Positions 33,570 to 40,771 of a stretch of DNA of 64,000 nt are shown in pieces; the stretch's first letter is position 1, and every line of letters begins with the position of its first letter. A program made the translations under genes and the position numbers. Origin of the DNA: Sporomusaceae bacterium FL31 (GTDB lineage Bacteria > Bacillota > Negativicutes > DSM-1736 > Dendrosporobacteraceae); NCBI GenBank assembly GCA_003990955.1, contig BIFV01000007.1:72866-136865 (forward strand), in the 5' to 3' direction. The notes under the pieces were generated by a model. The model saw nothing but the letters and a program-made list of their open reading frames with translations. It was not told the DNA's origin and made no database searches.

Positions 33570-35030
33570 CTAGAAAAAGATGATTTCAATCTCGTTTTCT
33601 TTACTTACATGCACAGATGAGATCATGTTTGATAATATGCTGTGGCGTTCTTCGGGACTTGCTTTATCCCAGCTATTTTTGAAATTACTCAAATCTTTTA
33701 TAAGTTCTTGGCGGGTAGTTGCCTTTATAGTGGCGGTGGTGATATTGTCGGTATAAGAAAGAATTTGAGTTTCCAAATAGGTTTTGCGTTCACGTAAATT
33801 TTTTACCCTTGAGGTAAAATCAGCGGCGGAAATAAGATTGTTTTCAAATGCATCATACCATTTGTCTACTTTCTTTTGTATTCCATCGACTTCTTTTTTT
33901 AACTGAGATAACGCCTTTGTTGCCAAAGCATGATCAGTTGATTTCATGACTTGTGCGGATACTTCTTCAAGGAGAGTTGTGTTGCTGCTATAGTTCATTA
34001 GTTGTTCGATTACAGCGGCTTCTAATTCTACCGCACGTTTATAACCAGAACGACAGGTAATATCTTTAATCATCTCACGCGAACTGCCATCTTGTGAATA
34101 ACAAACATAGTATGCAACCTTTTCTATTGGATTACGTGGGTTTTTCCATACTTTTTTTAAACGCATTTTTGCCCCACATTCCGTGCAATAGACTAGTCCA
34201 GTCAGCAAGCAAGATTTAGAATCTGAATTATAGGTATTGCGTGATGTTTGCAAGCCTTGTGCGTCAAAATACTCTTGCGCAGAGATAATTGCAGAATGTT
34301 TACCGTTATGAAGGTTTCCTTTATGCTGAATAAATCCAGCATAAAAGGGATTGTGCAGCATTGCCTTAATTGTAGAACGCTGCCAATTGCCGGCAGTGCC
34401 AGGTGGTGGTGTTCTTCGCTCATTTAGCAAGTCAGCGATGTATTGATAACCTCTGCAGCTAGTTCGGTATTGTTCAAAAATAAAACGTACTATGGTGGCC
34501 TCTGCAGCGTCTATAGAAACGCTTTTTGTAGCAGGGTTATGATTATAGCCGTATGGTATAGGACCGCCCATAAAACGGCCTTGTTGTGCCGCTTCTTTTT
34601 TTGCATCTTTAACTCGCTCAACAATAGTTTCGCGTTCAAGTTGAGCAAATACGGCCATCATCCCAATGGCGGCTTTGCCAAAAGGTGTTGTTGTATCAAA
34701 TGGCTCAGATACAGATTTAAATCCGACTGCCGAAGGCTCAAGTACATCTTCCAATAGATAGAGCACATCTTTCTGGCGACGTGAAAGGCGGTCTAATTTG
34801 ATCACAACAACCGCTTTTAGTTTGCCTTCTTTTACGTCTGATATCAGACGCTTAATATCTGGTCGATTTAAGTCTTTGCCGCTATAACCATCATCAATAT
34901 AAAAGTCATATAGATCCCAGCCCTGAGACTGTATATACGCTAATAGGCGAGATTTTTGCGAAGGGATAGATATTCCTTGCTCTGCTTGCTCATCGGTACT
35001 TACACGCGCATAGGCTGCAACTTGGAACAT
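33570..35030 (-). CDS. large serine recombinase
   Basis: 486 aa on the minus strand; ATG 35030 follows GGAGG. The resolvase domain (1-150) has the nucleophilic Ser11 in AYARVSTDEQAEQGIS and KLDRLSRRQKD. A recombinase domain follows (GPIPYGY, then WQRSTIKAMLHNPFYAG). A zinc ribbon (CTECGAKMR plus a later C..C) and a coiled coil make up the C terminus. These are the parts of phage/skin-element integrases such as SpoIVCA. No other phage or transposon genes lie beside it, so it is either a remnant, a solitary insertion or a developmentally used recombinase. Its attachment site is not identified. Confidence 0.92.
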   Translation of the reverse strand: MFQVAAYARVSTDEQAEQGISIPSQKSRLLAYIQSQGWDLYDFYIDDGYSGKDLNRPDIKRLISDVKEGKLKAVVVIKLDRLSRRQKDVLYLLEDVLEPSAVGFKSVSEPFDTTTPFGKAAIGMMAVFAQLERETIVERVKDAKKEAAQQGRFMGGPIPYGYNHNPATKSVSIDAAEATIVRFIFEQYRTSCRGYQYIADLLNERRTPPPGTAGNWQRSTIKAMLHNPFYAGFIQHKGNLHNGKHSAIISAQEYFDAQGLQTSRNTYNSDSKSCLLTGLVYCTECGAKMRLKKVWKNPRNPIEKVAYYVCYSQDGSSREMIKDITCRSGYKRAVELEAAVIEQLMNYSSNTTLLEEVSAQVMKSTDHALATKALSQLKKEVDGIQKKVDKWYDAFENNLISAADFTSRVKNLRERKTYLETQILSYTDNITTATIKATTRQELIKDLSNFKNSWDKASPEERHSILSNMISSVHVSKENEIEIIFF

Positions 35031-35039
35031 AATCAACCT

Positions 35040-35493
35040 CCGTTAATTTATTATAATCAAAGAAAAACTGTCGGCATGCATTTAGTGAATATATTGGATG
35101 ATACCAATTTTCCGCTTGGTGTATATGTACCTGCTTACAAAATTGAGGCCACCTCGGCATCTTTAACTTGATTTGGCAGGTATCTTCGAATACTTCGTCT
35201 GTTTTTTATAACATCACAGATAGCTTTCATGAAAAATTTCAACTCCTTACCTGTCTTAATCAGCATAAACAAGTTTTAATTGCTAATATAAATTGGTTGC
35301 AGGTAGAGCTGTAATCATCTGTTACCTGTATATACTACTCTGACTTGGAATTTATGAAGGTTTATAGTCAATATTTGATTCGATGGCTTTTCGAAGCATC
35401 CTCAAAAATGTTTAGCGTAATTTTGCTTACATTTGCTAGAGTGTAGCAACTGTACAAACTCAGGCTGCATATGCTTTAGCGGAGGGGATGCTA
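35040..35493. other. 450-bp non-coding stretch upstream of the recombinase
   Basis: No convincing gene. It contains a 6-bp inverted repeat, CAGGTA/TACCTG (about 35300-35329), and a 31-codon frame at 35075-35170 without a ribosome binding site. This is where an attachment site of the recombinase would be expected, but no direct repeat is evident by eye. Confidence 0.4.
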
Positions 35494-35637
35494 ATGAAGT
35501 TTACAGTAAAAGCCATTCGGTATGCTAACCCGCCTGATTTAGTGAGGCAGCGCAAAGCACTAGAAATTAGAGCGAAAATTATATTGAGAAATCAAGAAGA
35601 AAAGAGTATGAGTCGTCCTAAAGGTGAGGTTACTTAA
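35494..35637 (+). CDS. 47-codon basic protein
   Basis: ATG 35494 has GGAGGGG 6 nt upstream. The product begins MKFTVKAIRYANPPDLVRQR and is strongly basic. It could be a small regulator or DNA-binding protein of the accessory element; no family recognised. A hairpin (35701-35738) containing CCTGTCGGACAGG lies downstream. Confidence 0.45.
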   Translation: MKFTVKAIRYANPPDLVRQRKALEIRAKIILRNQEEKSMSRPKGEVT

Positions 35638-35700
35638 TTTTGTAATAGAGCTAAGTGCCAATTAATAGTTTCCTAAGTAAGGAAGCAAATGTACTAATAG

Positions 35701-35738
35701 AAACCATACCCGCCTGTCGGACAGGACCGGTGGTTTAT
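35701..35738. repeat. hairpin with palindrome CCTGTCGGACAGG
   Basis: AAACCA and TGGTTT flank an inner CCTGTCGGACAGG palindrome, giving a bulged hairpin after the 47-codon gene. It has few T downstream. Terminator or protein-binding palindrome; undecided. Confidence 0.4.
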
Positions 35739-35748
35739 TCAATTTTAA

Positions 35749-35779
35749 ATACAAAAGAGAGCAGCCTATGGCTGCTCTC
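35749..35779 (-). terminator. minus-strand terminator for the 41-codon gene
   Basis: GAGAGCAGCC/GGCTGCTCTC with a 3-nt loop; read on the minus strand it is followed by TTTTGTATTT. It abuts the stop codon of the 41-codon gene. Confidence 0.75.
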
Positions 35780-35903
35780 AGGTTGATGGATGGTTGGGAC
35801 CATCAGTATGTTTACTTCTCATGCTGCCAGCATCTTTCGTTTGTTGGTTTTGTTGCTTGGCTTTTTTTTGCTCCATAGAGTCATTAGTCTGCTTCTTACT
35901 CAT
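35778..35903 (-). CDS. 41-codon Lys/Gln-rich hydrophilic protein (spore-protein-like)
   Basis: ATG at 35903 with GGGGGGGTG upstream; stop at 35778. The product begins MSKKQTNDSMEQKKAKQQNQ, then KDAGSMRSK and a His/Pro/Asn end. Its size and its lack of hydrophobic residues recall minor acid-soluble spore proteins such as SspN or Tlp, but no motif proves it. It has its own terminator. Confidence 0.5.
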   Translation of the reverse strand: MSKKQTNDSMEQKKAKQQNQQTKDAGSMRSKHTDGPNHPST

Positions 35904-36061
35904 CTTATCACCCCCCCAGAATTATTGTTTGCAAGATTAAAAGATTAATACCCAAAACAAGGCAGGGAAGCTGTAACTGTATTAAGGCAATAAATAAGAG
36001 CTATTTGCAGAGTCTCTATGAGAAGTGAGATGGTTAAATTCAAGAGAGCAATGGAGTATAA
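35904..36061. other. non-coding gap
   Basis: AT-rich spacer upstream of the 41-codon gene; no convincing gene or promoter seen. Confidence 0.4.
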
Positions 36062-36099
36062 ATAAAAAAGATCTGACTATTAAGCTTAATAGTCAGATC
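36062..36099 (-). terminator. 30-bp perfect palindrome, minus-strand terminator
   Basis: 36070-36099 is a perfect inverted repeat centred on AAGCTT, with half-site GATCTGACTATTAAG. On the minus strand it is followed by TTTTTTATTT, so it should terminate the Gly/Tyr-rich gene upstream on that strand. Confidence 0.7.
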
Positions 36100-36213
36100 A
36101 GGAGAACTGTGTAGGATAGGCAAGTATTTAACCCTTTCATGTGGATTACATCTGGCGGTTTACCAGGAATGAACTGAAGTTATCCTTCAAATTGGATGTT
36201 GAAAGGGCTAACC

Positions 36214-36381
36214 CTAATAATACCAGGGATAATATCCAGGATAGCCAAGTATATAATTTAATCCCAGTGCAAGACCGAGTGTACCAAGGCCAAATCCACC
36301 AAATCCATGATGAAATCCACCGATTCTACGCCTGCCGTAAAGGCTGCGTCTGTAGCTATAATTAGGATAACGATATTGCAT
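36214..36381 (-). CDS. 55-residue Gly/Tyr-rich protein, spore-coat-like
   Basis: ATG at 36381 follows AGGAGGG on the minus strand. The product begins MQYRYPNYSYRRSLYGRRRI, then alternates Gly, Phe and His (GGFHHGFGGFGLG) and ends with Tyr/Pro/Trp. Such a composition is typical of small coat or crust proteins (CotT/CotX/YxeE type). The sigma-K-like -10 CATAATATA is at 36416-36408, with no good -35. Homology is judged by composition only. Confidence 0.6.
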   Translation of the reverse strand: MQYRYPNYSYRRSLYGRRRIGGFHHGFGGFGLGTLGLALGLNYILGYPGYYPWYY

Positions 36382-36667
36382 GCTGATCCCTCCTAATATC
36401 TTTAATTTATATTATGTTAATTAGACACAAGGTGGAACTGTTACGGATTAACAAATGTTATTTCAAAGATTCTGTTTGCTTGCGATTTTTGCATTTGCAG
36501 GAATTGATTATTTTCTACCGAAATATTTTTAAATTGACGAAGGATAATTTTGGGAACGGCATTTAAATAAAATCTGGACATAGGTTGTTGTTTAAATTTA
36601 CAGATAAAAGACTATTCGTTCTTGTGTGAGACATAATAATGTTAACTTAAAAAACCGGGAGGTTCGA

Positions 36668-37111
36668 ATGGATAAAACGCAGAGTGATTTTTATCAAAAA
36701 TTGAGACAGAAAGTCCGCGGATATATTTCGAATGAAGATAGTAAGAAAAATAAGTATGTCGAATATATTTTAGTCGCCCCCGATATTTTTCATTTGCTTT
36801 GTAAACTAACACTTGATTTACAAGTGCCGATAAAACAAAAAGCAAAGCTGGCTGGTGCAATCGCTTATTTCATATCACCACTTGACCTAATGCCTGAGGC
36901 TATCATTGGACCACTAGGATACATCGATGATTTAGCTTTAGCTGCTTATGTACTTGATGGCATTATCAATGAAGTTAATCCCGATATAGTCAAAAGACAT
37001 TGGGCAGGTGACGATGATATACTTAAGCTGATACAACATTTAATTAAACTGGGCAACGAAGTTGTTGGGACTGGTATATATCGTACTATAAAGAAAAAAA
37101 TTGCTGGGTGA
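36668..37111 (+). CDS. DUF1232 (YkvA family) protein
   Basis: 147 aa from ATG 36668 (GGGAGG upstream). The DUF1232 core is KQKAKLAGAIAYFISPLDLMPEAIIGPLGYIDDLALAAYVLDGII at about residues 57-101, a short hydrophobic helix pair with conserved Pro-Asp. The family is widespread and of unknown function, sometimes fused to transport or chaperone domains. A terminator follows. It sits in the accessory block without a partner. Confidence 0.85.
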   Translation: MDKTQSDFYQKLRQKVRGYISNEDSKKNKYVEYILVAPDIFHLLCKLTLDLQVPIKQKAKLAGAIAYFISPLDLMPEAIIGPLGYIDDLALAAYVLDGIINEVNPDIVKRHWAGDDDILKLIQHLIKLGNEVVGTGIYRTIKKKIAG

Positions 37112-37153
37112 TCTTAGAATTTCAGATTGCAATTGCAGTTTTATATTAAAAAA

Positions 37154-37182
37154 CCGCTCGTGAAAAAACGAGCGGCTTTTTT
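37154..37182 (+). terminator. intrinsic terminator after the DUF1232 gene
   Basis: CCGCTCGT/ACGAGCGG stem followed by CTTTTTTA. Confidence 0.85.
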
Positions 37183-37265
37183 ACCTGAAATTGACTGGAT
37201 AGTCATAATTTTGTCACATTTCCAAGTTATGATTTAAGTAGAAATATTACTTATAAGGAGATGGA

Positions 37266-37739
37266 ATGTTCATGAAAAAATTATATTCAATTTTTGCATT
37301 ATCGTTATTAATTTTGTCTTTTTGCAGTTCTGCGTTTGCTTGGTCACCAAGTATAGACGGAAAACCAGATGCCTTTGATCCTGGCAAAAGTCGCGGTTAC
37401 TATATTTGGCATGATAAAGACGGGCTACATATCTGGACAACAACACGTGGACAAGAGCATGAATTTAGTGGCGTTATCCGTACAAACGGAAAATTTGCTG
37501 ATATCCATGGGCAACGAATTGAACGAAATGACTTTTATAAAACTTCTTCAACACGTGACATGATAACCTTTAAATTTAAAACCGATAGCGGGATAGATGG
37601 TCTTGATTTTAAAATTAAGGGTGGTAAATATGTTGATTTTGACTTGTTTGTCGATGGGCATCGTATTGATCCGAAGCAAATCCATATTGGAGATAGAGGT
37701 TGGAGCCCTAGAGATAACGATTTTCGCCTATATCGCTAA
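37266..37739 (+). CDS. secreted small protein of unknown function
   Basis: 157 aa with a clear signal peptide (hydrophobic core, cleavage near SAFA-WSPS). The mature part is charged and beta-rich: GYYIWHDKDGLHIWTTTRGQEHEF, then repeated Asp/Gly turns. AAGGAG precedes ATG 37266 and ATG 37272; either may be used. It resembles small exported DUF proteins of clostridia, but I do not recognise the family. No cysteines and no cell-wall anchor. Confidence 0.7.
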   Translation: MFMKKLYSIFALSLLILSFCSSAFAWSPSIDGKPDAFDPGKSRGYYIWHDKDGLHIWTTTRGQEHEFSGVIRTNGKFADIHGQRIERNDFYKTSSTRDMITFKFKTDSGIDGLDFKIKGGKYVDFDLFVDGHRIDPKQIHIGDRGWSPRDNDFRLYR

Positions 37740-37746
37740 ACTATTC

Positions 37747-37782
37747 AAACTTCCCGGTGCCAAAGCACCGGGAAGTTTTTTT
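37747..37782 (+). terminator. intrinsic terminator after the secreted protein
   Basis: 14-bp stem AAACTTCCCGGTGC/GCACCGGGAAGTTT with loop CAAA and a T tract. Confidence 0.9.
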
Positions 37783-37822
37783 CTAAATCGTTATCTCCTT
37801 TTGGAGAAGACTATTTTTATCA

Positions 37823-38044
37823 TTAGTGGAGATGTTTTTGCTTACGAGAATGTAGTATCTCTTTTATTTCAATTAGTGTACATACCAAGAAGAATCCACA
37901 GATAACCTTTACTATAAATTTCAAGCTGCTTAGTAAAGAGGCAAAGTAGTGCCACTCTGTTAGAAATGGGGTCATAAAAAGCAGCAGAACTAAAATGAAT
38001 AACCATAGAAGAAATAATTGAGTAGCAGGATAATCCTTAAGCAT
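37823..38044 (-). CDS. small membrane protein with two helices
   Basis: 73 aa from ATG 38044 (AAAGGAGG upstream). Two hydrophobic segments, TQLFLLWLFILVLLLFMTPFL and VKVICGFFLVCTLIEI, separated by a Trp/His loop. Function unknown. The longer frame from 38080 runs over the ribosome binding site. Confidence 0.6.
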   Translation of the reverse strand: MLKDYPATQLFLLWLFILVLLLFMTPFLTEWHYFASLLSSLKFIVKVICGFFLVCTLIEIKEILHSRKQKHLH

Positions 38045-38259
38045 CTTGTCATCCTCCTTTAATATTGCTTCTATTTTCATTATATTCTGAATTTATTGTT
38101 TTGTCTAATATTTATGATCTAGTTATCATAATAAGTCTGAGAAAAGCATGATCGGTGAGTGCAGTGTCTCAATCTATTTTTTATCTTGTTCCGTTGTGTG
38201 GAGTAGAGTGCAAAAGTTTATCTTTGTAGATAAATTGGTTCATAACTGATAACGAAAGC
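38045..38259. other. non-coding spacer
   Basis: AT-rich spacer between divergent genes. No gene seen; it leads into the promoter of the DUF1874 gene. Confidence 0.4.
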
Positions 38260-38287
38260 TTCAGTTCAGTTCATTTTATGTTATAAT
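38260..38287 (+). promoter_or_regulatory. sigma-A promoter of the DUF1874 gene
   Basis: TTCAGT (38260-38265), 16 nt, TATAAT (38282-38287), about 60 nt before the ATG. Confidence 0.5.
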
Positions 38288-38352
38288 AATATCATATTAA
38301 TTATCAAACTTATAGGCGCTAGTCGTGCTACATTACAAAGGAGTAATATACG

Positions 38353-38688
38353 ATGGAGAAAAGCCTACCTATTGCTATCTTAAACGGTGCTATTATTACG
38401 GCTGAAGGAGAATATTCCTGCAGAACAATCAGTTTAGAAGAAGCAAAACAGCTGGTCCGATCAGCATCTAATATTATTTCAGCCGTAGGCCATCAAGCTA
38501 CAGCAGAAATACTTACCGATCTTTTAGAAACAGAAGTCACTTTAAATCGAATTGACTTTCAGCAGGAAACAGGACAACAGGCCTTGGTATTCAAACTCAA
38601 CAGCCGTCCTCCCGAAGGAGTTGTTCTCTCGCGTAAGGAAATTGAAGAATTAGGATATCAATTTCAGTTGTTATCTAAACATTTGTAA
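38353..38688 (+). CDS. DUF1874 protein, predicted AcrIII-1/Crn2-type cyclic-oligoadenylate ring nuclease
   Basis: 111 aa with the whole DUF1874 pattern: LNGAIITAEGEYSCRTISLEEAKQLV, SAVGHQATAEILTDLL, then FKLNSRPPEGVVLSRKEIEELGY. Family members studied (SIRV1 gp29, AcrIII-1, and Crn2) degrade cyclic tetra-adenylate, the messenger of type III CRISPR. Their catalytic His47 corresponds to His47 here (in VGHQAT). ATG 38353 follows AAAGGAG, with sigma-A promoter and terminator of its own. No CRISPR array or cas gene is in the window. B. subtilis YddF is a relative in ICEBs1. A role as anti-CRISPR or signal damper is inferred. Confidence 0.8.
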   Translation: MEKSLPIAILNGAIITAEGEYSCRTISLEEAKQLVRSASNIISAVGHQATAEILTDLLETEVTLNRIDFQQETGQQALVFKLNSRPPEGVVLSRKEIEELGYQFQLLSKHL

Positions 38689-38694
38689 CTTATT

Positions 38695-38717
38695 ACCGCC
38701 CTGGGCGGTTTTTTTTT
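38695..38717 (+). terminator. intrinsic terminator after the DUF1874 gene
   Basis: ACCGCC/GGCGGT stem followed by eight or more T. Confidence 0.85.
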
Positions 38718-38725
38718 AGATAATT

Positions 38726-38764
38726 AAGAATCCACCGTCACCACTATGGTGACGGTGGATTCTT
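38726..38764 (-). terminator. minus-strand hairpin overlapping the SLBB gene end
   Basis: 18-bp stem AAGAATCCACCGTCACCA with its complement and a 3-nt loop. It includes the stop codon and the last codons of the minus-strand gene. Confidence 0.75.
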
Positions 38765-39070
38765 GGGTTCATATACGACTATCTGCATAAGATCAGCGAC
38801 TGGGTCAGTAAAGTTTATTGAACTGACATCAGCGTTAGAGCTTAAACCTCCGGCTGCATTGATGGCATCGACAATATGGCTGCCAGATGAAAGTTTATAA
38901 ACACCAGGTCTTGCAACAGATCCACTGACATAAACTGTAATTTCTGCTGGTGAAATTATGGCGGCAGGGCGAAATTTTGCATCATAATAATGAACTAACT
39001 GAAGTGAAAGGTATAAGACCAATATTGCGGACAATGACGTAAATAACCAATAAAAAAAATTCTTTATCAA
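38744..39070 (-). CDS. membrane-anchored SLBB protein, ComEA N-terminal part
   Basis: 108 aa starting at the TTG at 39070 (AAGGAAG upstream). One N-terminal helix, then an SLBB domain: EITVYVSGSVARPGVYKLSSGSHIVDAINAAGG. ComEA, the competence DNA receptor, has this layout plus a C-terminal helix-hairpin-helix DNA-binding domain. Here the chain ends in PKNPPSP, where ComEA continues. The end is encoded by the strong terminator hairpin, so it may be a truncated comEA. DNA binding is not expected. It lies far from other competence genes. Confidence 0.7.
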   Translation of the reverse strand: MIKNFFYWLFTSLSAILVLYLSLQLVHYYDAKFRPAAIISPAEITVYVSGSVARPGVYKLSSGSHIVDAINAAGGLSSNADVSSINFTDPVADLMQIVVYEPKNPPSP

Positions 39071-39516
39071 GGTAACACTTCCTTGAAGCTCATTTTTTTA
39101 ATATCTTTAATATTACTACAATTTGAAGAGTATTCCTTCTACAGCCAAAGTGTTGCTGCTCGACTGCGTGCAAAGGGAGGTAATAATACATATAATCCAG
39201 ACAATAATACCAGGCCGCCGCTTAGAATTAAATGCATTATGGCCGAATTATGACGTATTTTAGATATAAGGTGAGCGGTAGCATTTAAAACAGATGGTGT
39301 GGGCATTCGTTTGTCAGATTTGCGGAACACGTGTATTTTTGACGAGAGTAATAAACACTCTTTTATGCAGGTTTTTATGTGTTGTTATCTGTATGGTATT
39401 TCTATGGTGTGCAAGCTAACCTTTATTAAAATAAACCTATCATTTCCTGGAAATATATTACAATAATTATTGCAACATAGCAATTTGAATAATACGCTGT
39501 TAGATATTGCCTGGAT
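39071..39516. other. gap with a doubtful 63-codon frame
   Basis: A minus-strand frame at 39139-39330 encodes one hydrophobic helix but has no ribosome binding site. Otherwise AT-rich sequence without clear signals. Confidence 0.35.
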
Positions 39517-39744
39517 ATGCAATACTTAGAATTACCGCGTGATTTAGCAACAGGTGATTTCATAAAATTTGTTCATGAAAGAATGTTATCTGAGGATGGC
39601 ATGAAGATTCGATATACTTTCTCAGGATCGGTTTACTTTGAACGGATGAAAAGTTTATCGTTATATTCAATTAATCGTTCAGAAATCAAAGAACGTGTCG
39701 CTCAAACTGGACTGACGGATGTTTATAACGGATGTTTAGTTTAG
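39517..39744 (+). CDS. 75-residue conserved-looking protein before the PyrK-like gene
   Basis: ATG 39517; only a weak upstream ribosome binding site. The product is mixed polar (FSGSVYFERMKSLSLYSI and then EIKERVAQTGLTDVYNG), without cysteines or membrane helices. It ends 15 nt before the Cys-rich reductase, with that gene's AGGAGG between, so the two are likely one unit. Family unknown. Confidence 0.55.
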   Translation: MQYLELPRDLATGDFIKFVHERMLSEDGMKIRYTFSGSVYFERMKSLSLYSINRSEIKERVAQTGLTDVYNGCLV

Positions 39745-39759
39745 TAGGAGGTAGATTGC

Positions 39760-40734
39760 ATGCTTAAGCAATTGACAACAAGATGTATTGACATTAACTC
39801 TCGATATTGCCCGTGTTTACTTGCCGAAACAAATCATTGTGAGTTTTGCAGTCATCTTAAGGGTGGTACTGTCTGTGATTGTAATTGGTCTGGCGTTTGT
39901 ATATTGTACGAAAAGTACTGGCAAAATAAGAGCGGTGGCAAAGCCTTTAAGGAGGACATTTCAATTAGAATGGAAACCGTAACTGAATTTGCCATAAAAG
40001 AACAATTTAGCGAAAATACTTATCTGCTTGAGTTTACCGTTGAGGATGACCTTGCGCGTCAATTAGAACGGACCGGATCATTTGTTTTTCTTCGCAGAGC
40101 AACCGATCCAAAGTTTTATCATTTTCCTGTTGGCATCATGAGGGTTGTTGACAATAGAGTGGAAGTCGTGATTGAAACAATAGGCCCTAAGTCAGTTAGA
40201 CTCATTCAAGGCGATAATCATCAAATCTTAGTGACTGGGCCATACTATAATGGAGTATTAGGGCAGCCTTGGATTGACAATATAAGGGAAGGTAAGATAT
40301 TATTGGTAGCTGGGGGGATTGGTCAAGCACCGGCATTACCCTTAATAGATAAGTTGGTGCGCAATCAAAATGAAGTTTTAGCCGTGCTTGCTCCTGGTCA
40401 TGCCCGAAAAATTTTTATTGGTGAACAGTTGAATGAATGGGGAGTGCAAGTGCATAGTGTTCCTTCTATGAGGCAGTCCGGGATTCCAATGCTACGGGAA
40501 CTTTTTAATTTAAGTCCGGATTTAATTGTCAGTGCTGGACCAGATGATCAGCATTATGCGATAATTTCTGCTATGCACGAGGCTGGAGTAAATATACCAA
40601 TGGCTGCTACAAATAACGTTACAATGTGTTGTGGCGAGGGCGTTTGTGGCAGTTGTCATAAAGAAACACAGGACAACAAAAAAGTACGGTTGTGCAAAGT
40701 ACAGACAGACTTTTCGCAACTTTTACAGGATTAA
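39760..40734 (+). CDS. PyrK-like ferredoxin-NAD(P)H reductase with Cys-rich N terminus
   Basis: 324 aa. From about residue 68 it is a ferredoxin-reductase-like protein: FAD domain, then ILLVAGGIGQAPALPLIDKL for NAD(P), then a [2Fe-2S] site CCGEGVCGSC-x12-C as in PyrK/SudB. The first 47 residues hold eight cysteines (9, 17, 19, 27, 30, 39, 41, 47), an extra metal- or cluster-binding module. ATG 39760 follows AGGAGG. It is not next to pyrD, so a dihydroorotate role is unlikely. Predicted electron-transfer function; partner unknown. Confidence 0.8.
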   Translation: MLKQLTTRCIDINSRYCPCLLAETNHCEFCSHLKGGTVCDCNWSGVCILYEKYWQNKSGGKAFKEDISIRMETVTEFAIKEQFSENTYLLEFTVEDDLARQLERTGSFVFLRRATDPKFYHFPVGIMRVVDNRVEVVIETIGPKSVRLIQGDNHQILVTGPYYNGVLGQPWIDNIREGKILLVAGGIGQAPALPLIDKLVRNQNEVLAVLAPGHARKIFIGEQLNEWGVQVHSVPSMRQSGIPMLRELFNLSPDLIVSAGPDDQHYAIISAMHEAGVNIPMAATNNVTMCCGEGVCGSCHKETQDNKKVRLCKVQTDFSQLLQD

Positions 40735-40771
40735 ATTAATTGTTTAATATTTGCAGTCATAAGGAGATATT

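Noticed and set aside
35075..35170. 31-codon frame upstream of the recombinase
   Set aside because: No ribosome binding site and no recognisable sequence; possibly a gene remnant but not supportable.
36456..36533. 25-codon hydrophobic frame before the DUF1232 gene
   Set aside because: The nearest Shine-Dalgarno-like sequence is more than 20 nt upstream.
39139..39330. 63-codon minus-strand frame with one hydrophobic helix
   Set aside because: GTG start without a ribosome binding site; biased composition. Recorded only within the gap entry.
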